A DNA stretch of 64,000 nt, taken from positions 609 through 64,608 of the forward strand of contig NZ_JYNL01000020.1 of assembly GCF_001044235.1 (NCBI RefSeq), given 5' to 3'. A program made the position numbers and the translations under genes. Positions within the stretch are counted from its first letter, which is position 1. Each line of letters starts with the position of its first letter. The notes below the pieces were generated by a model. That model had not been told where the DNA came from, did no database searches, and saw nothing but the letters and a program-made list of their open reading frames with translations. This stretch comes from Mycolicibacterium chlorophenolicum (GTDB lineage: Bacteria; Actinomycetota; Actinomycetes; Mycobacteriales; Mycobacteriaceae). Shown here piece after piece: positions 45,727-55,182 of this stretch.

Positions 45727-46629
45727 ATGGGCCGCCTTGTCGTCGTCGCCACCGGCGGCACCATCTCCACCAGTGCCGACGCCGAGGGCGTCAAACGCCC
45801 CACCCGGTCGGGCGCCGACCTCACCGAGGGGCTCGACGTCGAGGTGATCGAGGCCATGCGCGCCGACAGCTCGCAGCTGACCCCGGCGGACTGGGACGTC
45901 GTCGCCGCCGCGGTGCACCGCGCAGCCGGGACCGGGGACGTCGACGGCGTCGTCGTCACGCACGGCACCGACACCATGGAGGAGACCGCGCTGTGGCTGG
46001 AGCTCACCTACGACGGCGCGGTGCCCGTGGTCCTGACCGGCGCGCAGCGCAGCGCCGACGACCCGGACGCCGACGGCCCCGCCAATCTGCGGCAGGCGCT
46101 GGCGGTGGCGGCCGACCCGGGCTCGCGCGGCGTCGGGGTGGTGGTCGCGTTCGCCGGGGAGGTGTTCGAGGCGCTGGGGCTGGCGAAGGTCAGCATAACC
46201 GGTCGGCAGAGTTTCGCGGGCCGGCCGCTCGGACCGGACCGTCGTCGGCCCTCTCTGGGCCGGCTGCGCGCCGCCGAGGCGCCGCGGGTCGACATCGTCG
46301 CGGCCTACCCGGGCGCGGACAGCGTCGCGCTCGACGCCTGTGTGGCCGCCGGCGCGCGCGGCATCGTGATCGAAGGGCTGGGCGCGGGCAACGCGGGCAC
46401 CGCGCTGATCGACGGCGTCGCGCGGCACTGCGCGGCCGGCGTCGCGGTGGCGGTGTCGACGCGGGTCCCCGGCGGCCGGGTCAGCCCCGGGTACGCGCCG
46501 GGCCGCGACCTGATGGCGGCCGGTGCGGTCGTGGTGCCGACGCTGCGACCGCCGCAGGCGCGGGTGCTGCTGATCGCGGCGCTGGCCGCCGGCTCACCGG
46601 CCGGGGAGGTCTTCGCCCGCTGGGGCTGA
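45727..46629 (+). CDS. ansA: L-asparaginase
   Basis: 300-residue type I/II asparaginase-fold enzyme deaminating asparagine. The first catalytic Thr12 is in [11 protein letters not shown]; the second motif [12 protein letters not shown] carries Thr81 and Asp82; LTGAQRS and the [10 protein letters not shown] segment are family typical. No signal peptide, so cytosolic. A CAGAAT element (45714-45719) ends 7 nt before the ATG. Its 3' end overlaps the convergent dinB by 36 bp. Confidence 0.94.
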   Translation: MGRLVVVATGGTISTSADAEGVKRPTRSGADLTEGLDVEVIEAMRADSSQLTPADWDVVAAAVHRAAGTGDVDGVVVTHGTDTMEETALWLELTYDGAVPVVLTGAQRSADDPDADGPANLRQALAVAADPGSRGVGVVVAFAGEVFEALGLAKVSITGRQSFAGRPLGPDRRRPSLGRLRAAEAPRVDIVAAYPGADSVALDACVAAGARGIVIEGLGAGNAGTALIDGVARHCAAGVAVAVSTRVPGGRVSPGYAPGRDLMAAGAVVVPTLRPPQARVLLIAALAAGSPAGEVFARWG

Positions 46630-47982
46630 CGGCTCCCGGCCCATCGCCTCGACGTAATCCGGCCAGTCCAGGCTGTCCACCGGATTGGCGCGGGTCAGCG
46701 CGGGGTCGTCGACGGGGAACGTGCGGGCCGTGCCCGGGCCTGACGCCCGCGTCTCGAACCGGACGGTCATCACCCCGTGGCCGGCGCCCTGCACCCAGCC
46801 GTGCCCGTGCGCAGCGTGACGGACGTCGTCGCCGATCCGCCACGCGGGCGCGGCGGCCGCGACATCGGACAGGGTGGCCGGCACGCCCGCATCGGACGTC
46901 TCCTCCATCGCCAGCTCCGGATCGGCGAAGAGCGGCTCCTGGCGGACCTCGGTGAGTCCCGAAAAGCCCACGCCGACAAGGCGGACCGGCCCGATCTCGA
47001 CCGGGTCGAGCAGCAGCCGGCGCGCGGTGCCGATCAGCGTCGCGGCCTCGGTGGTCGCGTAGGGCAGCGTCGCGGATCGGGTCAGGGTGCTCATGTCGGA
47101 GCGCTTGAGCTTGACGGTGATGGTGCGTGCGCCGCGGCCGTCCTTCTGCAGCCGCCGGTGCGCATGGTCGCCGATCGGGCCGATCGCCTCGCGCAACTGG
47201 GCCAGCGTGATGAGGTCCTCGGCGAACGTCGACTCGGCGCTGATCTGCTTGGCCGGCGCGTTCTCGGCGACCGGTCGGTCGTCGACGCCCCGTGCGAGGC
47301 GGTGCAGCGCCGGTCCGACCGTCGCGCCAAGGACGTCGGCCACCTCCCGTTCGGTGAGCGCGGCCAGCGCGCCGATCGTCTCGATGCCCAGCCGGTGCAA
47401 CCTGTCCTCGGCCACCGGCCCGATGCCCCACAGCCGGCGCACGGGCAGGCCGGCGAGCAGCGTCGACTCCTCGTCGCGGGGCACGACCCGGACACCGTCC
47501 GGTTTGGCCAGGCCCGAGGCGATCTTGGCGATCTGCTTGCCCGAGCCCGCCCCCACCGAGGCCACCAGGCCCGTGACGTCGCGCACGTCGGCGCGCAGCC
47601 GCTGACAGAACCCCTCCACCTCGGCAGCGCTCGCGCCAGCCAGCTCGGGCGGCTCACCGAACGCCTCGTCGTAGGAAAGCTGTTCCAGCACAGGCACTTT
47701 GGACCGCACCGTGTCGAACACCCGACGGCTGGCCAGCCCGTAGACCACGCCGCGCGGAGGCAGCACCACCGCGCCGGCACCCACCTGACGGCGGGCCTGG
47801 TGCATCGGCATCGCCGAGCGCGCGCCGAACACCCGCGCCTCGTAGCTGGCCCCGGCCACCACGCCGCGCCCCCCGAGGCCGCCGACGAGCACCGGCCGGC
47901 CCCGCAGCGTCGGCCGCGTCAGCTGCTCGACCGACGCGAAGAACGCGTCCATGTCCAGGTGCAGCACCCATCGCGCGCCCAC
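46594..47982 (-). CDS. dinB: Y-family DNA polymerase IV (DinB1/DinX type)
   Basis: 462-residue translesion polymerase. Catalytic acids are Asp10 ([13 protein letters not shown]), Asp105 and Glu106 (LSYDEAFGE); the HhH region [20 protein letters not shown] and a little-finger domain follow. The C-terminal 100 residues are an extra tail with EEDP-like acidic and Gly-rich parts, ending without an obvious clamp-binding QxxLxxF motif. GTG at 47982 follows TACAGT (47994-47989) by 6 nt. Confidence 0.93.
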   Translation of the reverse strand: MGARWVLHLDMDAFFASVEQLTRPTLRGRPVLVGGLGGRGVVAGASYEARVFGARSAMPMHQARRQVGAGAVVLPPRGVVYGLASRRVFDTVRSKVPVLEQLSYDEAFGEPPELAGASAAEVEGFCQRLRADVRDVTGLVASVGAGSGKQIAKIASGLAKPDGVRVVPRDEESTLLAGLPVRRLWGIGPVAEDRLHRLGIETIGALAALTEREVADVLGATVGPALHRLARGVDDRPVAENAPAKQISAESTFAEDLITLAQLREAIGPIGDHAHRRLQKDGRGARTITVKLKRSDMSTLTRSATLPYATTEAATLIGTARRLLLDPVEIGPVRLVGVGFSGLTEVRQEPLFADPELAMEETSDAGVPATLSDVAAAAPAWRIGDDVRHAAHGHGWVQGAGHGVMTVRFETRASGPGTARTFPVDDPALTRANPVDSLDWPDYVEAMGREPSAPAGEDLPGR

Positions 47983-47988
47983 ACCGCG

Positions 47989-47994
47989 ACTGTA
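47989..47994 (-). promoter_or_regulatory. Putative dinB -10 element (TACAGT)
   Basis: Minus-strand TACAGT ends 6 nt before the dinB GTG. Together with TAACGT on the plus strand (48002-48007) it makes a 33-bp divergent promoter region with two leaderless starts. Confidence 0.5.
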
Positions 47995-48001
47995 GGCGGG
48001 C

Positions 48002-48007
48002 TAACGT
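48002..48007 (+). promoter_or_regulatory. Putative -10 element (TAACGT) of the S4-domain gene
   Basis: TAACGT ends 7 nt before GTG 48015 and overlaps the alternative GTG at 48006, which argues that 48015 is the true start. Confidence 0.5.
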
Positions 48008-48014
48008 GGCGGGC

Positions 48015-48221
48015 GTGCACGACGTACCGATCCGCGACGAGACCATCCGGCTGGGCCAGTTCCTCAAGCTGGCGAACCTCATCGACAGCGGCGCCGACGC
48101 CAAGGAGGCGATCGCCGACGGTCAGGTCCTGGTCAACGACGAGGTCGAGACGCGACGCGGCCGCCAGCTGCGCAGCGGCGACGTGGTCACCTTCGGCGGG
48201 CAGAACGCGCGCGTCGGCTGA
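48015..48221 (+). CDS. Small S4 RNA-binding domain protein
   Basis: 68-residue stand-alone S4 domain of the YbcJ/RlbA type: IRLGQFLKLANLIDSGADAKEAIADGQVLVNDEVETRRGRQLRSGDVVTFGG. These bind structured RNA, probably rRNA. GTG 48015 fits the -10 spacing; an upstream GTG at 48006 adds three residues. It is convergent with ileS with a 3-bp gap. Confidence 0.9.
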   Translation: MHDVPIRDETIRLGQFLKLANLIDSGADAKEAIADGQVLVNDEVETRRGRQLRSGDVVTFGGQNARVG

Positions 48222-48224
48222 CCG

Positions 48225-51200
48225 TCACACCTTGGCGATGCTGACCCGCACGCCGTCGCCGATCTCGGCACCGTCGGCGGGCTCGCCGAACGCGAAGTCG
48301 GTGGCCAGGATCTCACCGGCGATCAACCCCGCGTGCGTGCGCGCCCACGGCTCCTTGTCGGCGGGTACGGCCATGACGACCGCGATCCGGTCGGAGACGT
48401 CCAGGCCCGTCGCCTTGCGCAGGTCCTGCAGCTCCCGGATCCGGTCCTTGGCCCAGCCCTCGGCCTCGAGCTCCTCGGTGAGGGTGCCGTCGAGCACCAC
48501 CAGACCCGCGCCGTCGGGCATCGCCGCGGTCCACTCCGGGTCGGCGGCCACCAGCCGGGAGGTGAACTCCTCGGGCAGCAGCACCGCCGGGCCAGCTGTC
48601 AGCGTGCCGTCCGCGTTGAGCACGCCCTCCCCCGCCTTCACCGCCTTGATCGCGGCCTGCACGTCCTTGCCGATGCGGGGCCCGGCGGCGCGGGCGTTGA
48701 CCGCGAGCTCGAAACGGCCGTGCGCGGCGATGTCGTCGGTGAGTTCGACGGCCTTGACGTTGAGCTCGTCGGCGATCAGGTCGCGGTAGGGCACCAGCCG
48801 TTGCGGGTCATCCACCGCCACAGTGAGTTTCAGCAGCGGTAGCCGCACCCGCAGCTTCTTGGCCTTGCGCAGCGACGAGCCCACCGACGTGACCTCACGC
48901 ACCAGGTCCATGTCGGCGACCAACTGCGGGTCGGCGGGTAGCGAGCCCGCCTCGGGCCAGTCGGTGAGGTGCACCGAGCGCTCGCCGGTCAGGTCCCGCC
49001 AGATCCGCTCGGTGGTCAGCGGCAGCAGCGGCGCGGCCAGCCGGCTCGTCACCTCCAGCACGGTGTGCAGCGTGTCGATCGCGTCGCGGTCCTCCTCCCA
49101 GAAGCGCGAACGCGACCGTCGCACATACCAGTTCGTCAGCGCTTCGGTGAACTGCCGCAGCTGGTCGCACGCCACCGAGATGTCGCAGACATCCAGGGAT
49201 TCGGTCAGCTCGTCGCGCAGCGCGGCGAGCTTGGCCAGGATGTAGCGGTCCAGCACGTGGGTGGAGTCGGTGCGCCAGGTGCCCTTCTGGGGAGCGTAGA
49301 GCGCCAGGAAGGCGTACGCGTTCCACAGCGGGAGCAGCACCTGCCGGACACCCTCGCGGATGCCCTGCTCGGTGACCACGAGATTGCCGCCGCGCAGAAT
49401 CGGCGAGGCCATCAGGAACCAGCGCATCGCGTCGGATCCGTCCCGGTCGAACACCTCGGTGACGTCGGGATAGTTACGCAGCGACTTGCTCATCTTCTGG
49501 CCGTCGTTGCCCAGCACGATGCCGTGGCTGACGCACGTCCGGAAGGCCGGGCGGTCGAACAGCGCGGTCGCCAGGACGTGCAGCGTGTAGAACCAGCCGC
49601 GGGTCTGGCCGATGTACTCGACGATGAAGTCGCCGGGGAAGTGCGACTCGAACCAGTCCTGGTTCTCGAAGGGATAGTGCACCTGCCCGTAGGGCATCGA
49701 GCCCGAGTCGAACCACACGTCGAACACGTCCTCGATGCGCCGCATCGTCGAGCGCCCGGTCGGATCGTCGGGATTGGGCCGGGTCAGCTCGTCGATGTAG
49801 GGCCGGTGCAGGTTGTCCGGACGCACCCCGAAGTCGCGTTCGAGCTCGTCGAGGCTGCCGTAGACGTCGATGCGCGGATAGGCCGGGTCATCGGACTTCC
49901 ACACCGGAATCGGGCTGCCCCAGTACCGGTTCCGCGAGATCGACCAGTCGCGGGCGCCGGCCAGCCACTTGCCGAACTGACCGTCCTTGACGTGTTCGGG
50001 GTACCAGGTGATCTGCTGGTTCAGCTCGACCATGCGGTCGCGGATCTCGGTGACCTTGATGAACCACGACGACACCGCCCGGTAGATCAAGGGGTTCCGG
50101 CAGCGCCAGCAGTGCGGGTAGGAGTGCTCGTAGCTGTCGTGGCGCAGCAGCACCGCACCGTTGAGGGCGGCGCTGCCCGCACCGTTCTTGAGATCACGGA
50201 TGATCTGCGGGTTCGCGTCGAACACGTGCTGTCCGGCGTAGTCGGGCACGGTCGCGTCGAAGCGGCCCCGGGCGTCGACAGGGGTGACGGCCTCGATCCC
50301 GCCGGCCGTGGCGGTCGCCATGTCGTCCTCGCCGTAGGCCGGGGACATGTGCACCAGGCCGGTGCCGTCCTCGGTGCTGACGAAATCGCCCGGCAGCACG
50401 CGGAAAGCGTTGGGCGAGTCCATGAAGTACGGGAACGGCGGGGCGTAGGTGACGTCGAGGAGATCTCGGCCGGTGTAGGTGGCCACCACGGTGGGCTCGT
50501 CGCCGAGCTCGCGGGCGTAGGCGCCCAGCCGGGCCTCGGCAAGGATGTAGCGCCGGCCGTCATGCTCGACCACCACGTAGCTGACGTCCGGATTCACGGC
50601 CACCGCCTGGTTGGACGGCAACGTCCACGGCGTCGTGGTCCAGATCAGCAGATAGGCCCCGACGAGGTCGGCGCGTGGACCGCCGACGATCCGGAACCCG
50701 ACCGTGAGCGCGGGATCCTGGCGGCTCTGGTAGACGTCGTCGTCCATCCGCAGCTCGTGGCTGGACAGCGGCGTCTCGTCGTTCCAGCAGTACGGCAGCA
50801 CCCGGTAGCCCTCGTAGGCCAGGCCCTTGTCCCACAGCTGCTTGAACGCCCACAGCACCGACTCCATGAAGCCGATGTCGAGGGTCTTGTAGTCGTTGTC
50901 GAAGTCCACCCAGCGGGCCTGGCGGGTGACATAGCTGCGCCACTCGCCGGTGTACTTGAGCACCGACGCGCGGCAGGCGTCGTTGAACTTCTCGATGCCG
51001 AGTTCCTCGATCTGCGCCTTGCCGGTGATGGCGAGCTGGCGCTGCACCTCGAGTTCGGCGGGCAGTCCGTGGGTGTCCCAGCCGAACCGCCGGTCGACCT
51101 TGAACCCGCGCATGGTGCGGTAGCGCGGCACGATGTCCTTGACGTAGCCGGTGAGCAGGTGGCCGTAGTGGGGCAGGCCGTTGGCGAACGGCGGGCCGTC

Positions 51201-51341
51201 GTAGAACACGTACTCGGGGGCGCCCTCGCGGTGCGCGATGCTCGCGCGGAACGTGTCGTCGCGGTCCCAGTAGTCGAGGACCTCGAGCTCGAGGCTCGGG
51301 AAGTCGGGCGATCCACTCGCCGGCTTGGGGTAGGCGCTCAC
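48225..51341 (-). CDS. ileS: Isoleucyl-tRNA synthetase (eukaryote-like type)
   Basis: 1038-residue class Ia synthetase. The HIGH-type signature reads PHYGH at residues 57-61 and the KMSKS loop [10 protein letters not shown] is near residue 600; the CP1 editing domain has [13 protein letters not shown]. Length and the [22 protein letters not shown] style resemble the eukaryote-like IleS group, which in known cases tolerates mupirocin better than the usual bacterial type; mycobacteria carry this type. GTG 51341 follows AGGAGA by 9 bases. A T-box leader lies directly upstream. Confidence 0.96.
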   Translation of the reverse strand: MSAYPKPASGSPDFPSLELEVLDYWDRDDTFRASIAHREGAPEYVFYDGPPFANGLPHYGHLLTGYVKDIVPRYRTMRGFKVDRRFGWDTHGLPAELEVQRQLAITGKAQIEELGIEKFNDACRASVLKYTGEWRSYVTRQARWVDFDNDYKTLDIGFMESVLWAFKQLWDKGLAYEGYRVLPYCWNDETPLSSHELRMDDDVYQSRQDPALTVGFRIVGGPRADLVGAYLLIWTTTPWTLPSNQAVAVNPDVSYVVVEHDGRRYILAEARLGAYARELGDEPTVVATYTGRDLLDVTYAPPFPYFMDSPNAFRVLPGDFVSTEDGTGLVHMSPAYGEDDMATATAGGIEAVTPVDARGRFDATVPDYAGQHVFDANPQIIRDLKNGAGSAALNGAVLLRHDSYEHSYPHCWRCRNPLIYRAVSSWFIKVTEIRDRMVELNQQITWYPEHVKDGQFGKWLAGARDWSISRNRYWGSPIPVWKSDDPAYPRIDVYGSLDELERDFGVRPDNLHRPYIDELTRPNPDDPTGRSTMRRIEDVFDVWFDSGSMPYGQVHYPFENQDWFESHFPGDFIVEYIGQTRGWFYTLHVLATALFDRPAFRTCVSHGIVLGNDGQKMSKSLRNYPDVTEVFDRDGSDAMRWFLMASPILRGGNLVVTEQGIREGVRQVLLPLWNAYAFLALYAPQKGTWRTDSTHVLDRYILAKLAALRDELTESLDVCDISVACDQLRQFTEALTNWYVRRSRSRFWEEDRDAIDTLHTVLEVTSRLAAPLLPLTTERIWRDLTGERSVHLTDWPEAGSLPADPQLVADMDLVREVTSVGSSLRKAKKLRVRLPLLKLTVAVDDPQRLVPYRDLIADELNVKAVELTDDIAAHGRFELAVNARAAGPRIGKDVQAAIKAVKAGEGVLNADGTLTAGPAVLLPEEFTSRLVAADPEWTAAMPDGAGLVVLDGTLTEELEAEGWAKDRIRELQDLRKATGLDVSDRIAVVMAVPADKEPWARTHAGLIAGEILATDFAFGEPADGAEIGDGVRVSIAKV

Positions 51342-51546
51342 GGCGTCTGTTCTCCTGTGCCAGGTTCCAGGCACGGGGACGACGCCGCGCTTCGCGCGAA
51401 CACCGCGGTACCACCCCGCTTGCGTACCTGCGGTACGCCGCTCATTCGCAGGCTGTGACGGGCCCACCCGTTCGGGTCTAGTGAGCACGCGCTGCGTGCC
51501 GTTCTTCCGAAGGCTCCCCGGTGATGGCCGGATCGACGCCAGTGGC
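51342..51546 (-). promoter_or_regulatory. ileS T-box riboswitch leader (translational type)
   Basis: Minus-strand TGGTACCGCGG at 51413-51403 is a perfect T-box sequence, which pairs with the uncharged tRNA acceptor end. The Stem I region has GCCATCACCGGGGAGCCTTC; its ATC at 51525-51523 is a fitting isoleucine specifier. Downstream GC-rich segments can sequester the AGGAGA ribosome-binding site before GTG 51341; no T-run terminator is seen. This is the layout known for actinobacterial ileS T-boxes, which control translation when tRNA-Ile is uncharged. Confidence 0.92.
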
Positions 51547-51550
51547 CCAC

Positions 51551-51556
51551 AGTCTA
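51551..51556 (-). promoter_or_regulatory. Putative ileS -10 element (TAGACT)
   Basis: Minus-strand TAGACT lies just upstream of the T-box leader, placing the transcript start near 51544 and giving a leader of about 200 nt. The hexamer is the same as the one before dnaE1. Confidence 0.5.
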
Positions 51557-51571
51557 GCGGGCCGGGAGACG

Positions 51572-52180
51572 CTACAGCGGAGCGCCGGCGTCCGAGGTGA
51601 TCTCGATCAGGGCGAGGGGGAACTGCTCGGCCATCTCCTCGACCGAGTAGCCGTCCAGCCGCGCCGCGTCGTAGGCCCACTGCAGGTGCAACAGGCCGTC
51701 GATGCGCAGCACCCGCAACTCGAGGGCCGCGGTCGCCGCGGTGTCGTCGTCGGCGACCGGGTCGATCGTCAGCGCGATCTCCGCGGGGGCGCCGTGGTGA
51801 CCCGACGCCGCGGCGAGCGCGTTGTGGGCACCCTGCAGCATCTCGCTGGGCCCCATGGGCCAGGAGGCCGCGCACAGCAGCGAGACGGGGCGCGCCTGCC
51901 GATGCTGCCCCGTGCGGACGTCGACGGTGACCGCGCCCTCGCCGCGGGTCCGCCCGAAGGTGCGGCCCAGCGCCGCCAGCAGGATCTCCTCGGGCTGCAC
52001 GCCGAGCCACTCGGCGGCGCCGTCGATCTCCTCGGCCAATTCGCTCGGCGGAGCGGTGGCGCATCGGGCCCGCTGCGCCCCCGAACACGGCGCCGCAGCG
52101 CGATCGAACACATCCAGCGCTATCGGCGCGGAATTGACGAAAGTGTGCTTGACCTCGTCAGGCAGGTAAGGAGCGACCAT
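51572..52180 (-). CDS. Condensation-domain-like protein lacking the catalytic HHxxxDG
   Basis: 202 residues. The C-terminal half ([43 protein letters not shown]) looks like the end of an NRPS condensation or acyltransferase-type domain, and the segment [26 protein letters not shown] resembles the same fold's second lobe. The first lobe with HHxxxDG is missing, so it is not a normal condensation enzyme. ATG 52180 is 7 nt after TACGGT (52193-52188). It faces an HTH gene across a 135-bp region with a dyad. Function unknown. Confidence 0.7.
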   Translation of the reverse strand: MVAPYLPDEVKHTFVNSAPIALDVFDRAAAPCSGAQRARCATAPPSELAEEIDGAAEWLGVQPEEILLAALGRTFGRTRGEGAVTVDVRTGQHRQARPVSLLCAASWPMGPSEMLQGAHNALAAASGHHGAPAEIALTIDPVADDDTAATAALELRVLRIDGLLHLQWAYDAARLDGYSVEEMAEQFPLALIEITSDAGAPL

Positions 52181-52187
52181 GCAGCTA

Positions 52188-52193
52188 ACCGTA
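52188..52193 (-). promoter_or_regulatory. Putative -10 element (TACGGT) of the condensation-like gene
   Basis: Minus-strand TACGGT ends 7 nt before ATG 52180, a leaderless layout. Confidence 0.45.
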
Positions 52194-52209
52194 CAGGGGT
52201 TGTCCCAGA

Positions 52210-52229
52210 TTTGGGAGACTGCTCCCAAA
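52210..52229. promoter_or_regulatory. Dyad TTTGGGAG-N4-CTCCCAAA in the divergent promoter region
   Basis: A perfect 8-bp inverted repeat with a 4-bp spacer. An adjoining TCCCA-GATT-TGGGA (52203-52216) shares its left arm, giving alternating half-sites. It lies between the condensation-like gene and the HTH gene, so it is a candidate operator for the HTH protein. Confidence 0.5.
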
Positions 52230-52303
52230 ACTGTGACGGCCGTGTCAATTAAGAATGTGTTATCTGTTTGCCGGCGGGGGCTGACCAGAACCGGCGCACG
52301 GTT

Positions 52304-52309
52304 TACAGT
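52304..52309 (+). promoter_or_regulatory. Putative -10 element (TACAGT) of the HTH gene
   Basis: TACAGT ends 6 nt before GTG 52316, supporting that codon as the start of a leaderless message. Confidence 0.5.
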
Positions 52310-52315
52310 GGTCAG

Positions 52316-52678
52316 GTGCCCAGGACGGACGAGAACGGCAGACAGCTCAAAGCCCTGCTCGACTATCTCCTCGACGGGGAGATCGATGCGAAAGACATCT
52401 ACGACGCCCTCGGCACGTCCAGCAGTACCTATTACCGGCGCATCAAGGAGCCGGACTACCCCAACGCCGAGGAGCTGCGGCGCGTGGCGGACCGGTTCGA
52501 TCTGAGCTACCCGGATCTGCAGATCCAGTTCGGCCTGATGACCCGGCAGGAAGTCTTCAGTTACGTCGAGTCCGCGCGCGCGGCGGTGGCGACCCGGCAG
52601 AAGACGGCGCAGGCGCCGGTCCGACGCATCCCGCGGTTGTCCGAGCTGACGCCGCGGCTGGACGCTCCGCCGCTGTAG
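52316..52678 (+). CDS. Small HTH DNA-binding protein (XRE-like)
   Basis: 120 residues. Residues about 8-70 form a helix-turn-helix: LKALLDYLLDGEIDAKDIYDALGTSSSTYYRRIKEPDYPNAEELRRVADRF resembles phage-repressor-like XRE proteins. The tail is basic and Pro-rich. GTG 52316 is chosen for its -10 spacing over a longer in-frame start at 52268. The next gene, a membrane protein, starts 12 bp downstream, so they form a regulator and membrane-protein pair. Ligand and targets are unknown; the dyad at 52210-52229 may be its own operator. Confidence 0.8.
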   Translation: MPRTDENGRQLKALLDYLLDGEIDAKDIYDALGTSSSTYYRRIKEPDYPNAEELRRVADRFDLSYPDLQIQFGLMTRQEVFSYVESARAAVATRQKTAQAPVRRIPRLSELTPRLDAPPL

Positions 52679-52690
52679 ATCGGTCCGCTC

Positions 52691-53425
52691 ATGGCCCTGG
52701 CAACACTCATCGCCATCACGCTGCTGTGCATCGCGTGGAGCCTCTGGATCCGGCGTGTCACCTGGTCGTGCCGCTGGGAGGTGGCCGCCACCCTCAACAT
52801 CGCACTGCAGGGCGTCGCGGTCCTGCTGATGTCACCGTGGGCCTCGGAGACCGTCGGCCACTGGCTGTACGGCCTCACCGGCAAGTGGAACCTCGAGGAC
52901 TACCTCGGCCACGACGCGTACATCGTCGCCGCGTCGGCCATCGTCTACAACACCCTCGGCCGGCTCGAGGCCGATCATGCGATGCATCAACGGTTCAAGC
53001 AGTTCGTCGAGCGCCCCGCCACGCTGTGCATTCCGCTGCTGCTGGCCGCGTTCTGGCTCGGCAACGGCGCCACGGTGTACCGCCGGGACTTCTTCGAGGT
53101 GCCGACCGACTTCTGGCTGAACATGTACTGGCTGCTGCTGTGCGGCATGCTGATCTACCTGCTCGCCTACGGGTCGCGGGCCCTGCTGATCCTGCGCAGC
53201 GATCCCCGGTCACGACGCATCGCGAACACCTACCTGTTGGCCTCGGCGATGGGCGTCATCGCGTGCGTCGTGCGCATCGTCACCGCCTTCATCCCCCCAC
53301 TGCAGACCGTGGCGGGAAGCATCCTGGTGTGGATCTTCGCCTGTGCCTGCGGCGCCGGGTTCGCGCTGACGTCGGCGCACTCGTGGCGGATCAGGACCAA
53401 GTGGTTCACCCGGGCCCGGACCTGA
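52691..53425 (+). CDS. Multi-pass membrane protein paired with the HTH regulator
   Basis: 244 residues with about seven hydrophobic segments (roughly 2-19, 32-48, 72-88, 110-126, 142-160, 178-198 and 206-226). It resembles in topology the MAB_1171c-type membrane proteins that follow XRE regulators in mycobacteria and streptomycetes, but I cannot confirm the family. It ends TRART, and the ligase gene starts 25 bp before its stop, so the two are translationally coupled. Function unknown; a transporter or membrane sensor is possible. Confidence 0.75.
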   Translation: MALATLIAITLLCIAWSLWIRRVTWSCRWEVAATLNIALQGVAVLLMSPWASETVGHWLYGLTGKWNLEDYLGHDAYIVAASAIVYNTLGRLEADHAMHQRFKQFVERPATLCIPLLLAAFWLGNGATVYRRDFFEVPTDFWLNMYWLLLCGMLIYLLAYGSRALLILRSDPRSRRIANTYLLASAMGVIACVVRIVTAFIPPLQTVAGSILVWIFACACGAGFALTSAHSWRIRTKWFTRART

Positions 53426-54990
53426 CGACCGCGCCGTGGTCGGCCGACGTCGACCAGGGTTCCTACGCCGGACATCCCGGTCTGCTGTACCGGCACGGCC
53501 CCGGAACGTTCGCTGAGCTGGTCGCCGGAACGCGCCGCTGGACCGACCGCGACTTCCTGGTGCACGGCGAGCGCCGCATCTCCTACGCGCACTTCCGCGT
53601 AGCCCTGCCACGAGCGGTCGAGCAGCTGACCGCCCGCGGCATCGGCGTCGGCGACCGCGTGATGGTGTTCGGCTACAACAGCCCGGAGTGGGTGCTCGCC
53701 CTGTGGTCGCTCTGGCTGATCGGCGCCGTCCCCGTCTTGGGCAACCGCTGGTGGTCCCGCGCCGAGGTCGCCCATGCCACCACCCTGTTGGACCTGCGCC
53801 ACATCCTCACCGACACCGCCGTGGACGCGCCCACCGCCATCAGTGACCTCGCCGAGCTGGCGGACGCGTTCACCGGCGCGGGAGCCGACGGGGAGCTCGC
53901 ATCGGCCGAACGCGACCTCGACGACGTGGCGCTGGTGCTGTTCACCTCGGGCAGCTCCGGCATGCCCAAGGCCGTGCAGCTGTCCCGCCGCTCGGTGATC
54001 GCCAACCAGCAGAACATCTTCGCCCGCAGCGGCCGGCAGCCGCACCGGCTGGCGCCGGACTCCCCCGCGGTGGTCAGCCTGGCCAGCACGCCGATGTTCC
54101 ACATCGGCGGGTGCTCCTCGCTGCTGACCCATTTCCTGACCGGCGGCCGGATCGTGCTGACGCAGGGGCGGTTCGACGCCGGCGCGGTGATGGCGCTGAT
54201 CGAGGCCGAACGGGTCGCCGTGTGGGGCGCAGTGCCGACGATGGCCGTGCGCGTGCTCGAACACCCCGACTTCGGCTCCCACGACCTGACCAGCCTGCGG
54301 TCCTGGCCGCTGGGCGGCGCTCCGGTCAGCCCCCATCTGCTGCAGCGGATCCGGACCGCGCTGCCGAACCTGGCCACCCGCGGGCTGAGCAACACCTGGG
54401 GCATGACCGAGGCCGGCGGGTTCCTGACCGTCGCCGACGGACGCGACCTGCTCGAGCGCCCCGGGACCGTCGGCCGGCCGTATCCGGTGGTCGAGGTCCG
54501 GATCGACCGGCCCGACGCCGACGGCGTGGGCGAGGTGCTGGCCCGTTCCCCCACCGTGATGCTCGGCTATGCCGGGCGTGATGACGGCACCGTCGACGGC
54601 GAGGGCTGGCTGCACAGCGGCGACCTCGGCCACCTCGACGACGACGGCTACCTCTACATCGACGGCCGCAGCAAGGACATGGTCATCCGGGGCGGTGAGA
54701 ACATCGCGTGCCCGCAGGTCGAAGCCGCGCTGACGTCTCACCCGGCGGTCGTGGAGGCGGCGGTCTTCGGTGTCCCCCACCCCGACCTCGGCGAGGAACT
54801 GGCGGCGGTGGTCGTCTATCGCGAGGGAGCCGAGCCGCCCGCGGTCGACGCGCTACGCGAACACCTGTCCGACACGGTCGCGTCGTTCGCGGTGCCGACC
54901 AGCTGGCACCTCACCGACAGCCCGCTGCCGACGCTCGCGGGCGAGAAGGTCGACAAGAAGACACTCGCGGCCGAGTTCGGCAAATCCTGA
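53401..54990 (+). CDS. AMP-forming acyl-CoA synthetase / ligase (FadD-like)
   Basis: 529-residue ANL-superfamily enzyme. The phosphate loop is LVLFTSGSSGMPKAVQLS; the adenine-binding region LSNTWGMTEAGG, the ATP/ribose motif WLHSGDLGHLDDDGYLYIDGRSKDMVIRGGENI and the catalytic lysine in LAGEKVDKKTL are all present. It activates a carboxylic acid as acyl-AMP for CoA or carrier transfer; chain length cannot be read. GTG 53401 with AGGA four bases upstream gives a 25-bp overlap with the membrane protein gene. The pairing with a condensation-like protein suggests a specialised product. Confidence 0.88.
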   Translation: MVHPGPDLTTAPWSADVDQGSYAGHPGLLYRHGPGTFAELVAGTRRWTDRDFLVHGERRISYAHFRVALPRAVEQLTARGIGVGDRVMVFGYNSPEWVLALWSLWLIGAVPVLGNRWWSRAEVAHATTLLDLRHILTDTAVDAPTAISDLAELADAFTGAGADGELASAERDLDDVALVLFTSGSSGMPKAVQLSRRSVIANQQNIFARSGRQPHRLAPDSPAVVSLASTPMFHIGGCSSLLTHFLTGGRIVLTQGRFDAGAVMALIEAERVAVWGAVPTMAVRVLEHPDFGSHDLTSLRSWPLGGAPVSPHLLQRIRTALPNLATRGLSNTWGMTEAGGFLTVADGRDLLERPGTVGRPYPVVEVRIDRPDADGVGEVLARSPTVMLGYAGRDDGTVDGEGWLHSGDLGHLDDDGYLYIDGRSKDMVIRGGENIACPQVEAALTSHPAVVEAAVFGVPHPDLGEELAAVVVYREGAEPPAVDALREHLSDTVASFAVPTSWHLTDSPLPTLAGEKVDKKTLAAEFGKS

Positions 54991-55182
54991 TCCGCGGCAG
55001 GACACGGAGGCCGCCCCGGCGGCGGGTCCTATCCACTGAGCGAAATCAGCGATACCATGGCCCCGGCGTGGGACGGGGAATGGTTGCTTCCGCTTCGGCG
55101 CCGGGCGACGGAGTGGACCGCAATCGCAGTGTTCAGCAAACAGCACTGACCCGAGTCGCCACTCTTCGAACCGAGGTGGGTG
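54991..55182. other. Gap between convergent ligase and esterase genes
   Basis: 192 bp. Only a weak GCCGCC-CC-GGCGGC hairpin (55010-55023) is seen and no T-run follows. A 30-codon open frame at 55057-55149 lacks a convincing start signal and is not called. Confidence 0.5.

Noticed and set aside
47989-48007. DNA-damage (LexA-type) box upstream of dinB
   Set aside because: No TCGAAC-N4-GTTCGA-like dyad is present in the 33-bp gap; only the two back-to-back -10 elements are seen.
55057-55149. 30-codon plus-strand ORF between the ligase and the esterase genes
   Set aside because: No ribosome-binding site or well-placed -10, no recognisable product, and the gap lies between convergent genes where a small gene is not needed to explain the sequence.
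54991-55182. Strong intrinsic terminator between the convergent genes
   Set aside because: Only a 6-bp-stem GC hairpin with a 2-base loop and no T-run is visible, too weak to call.
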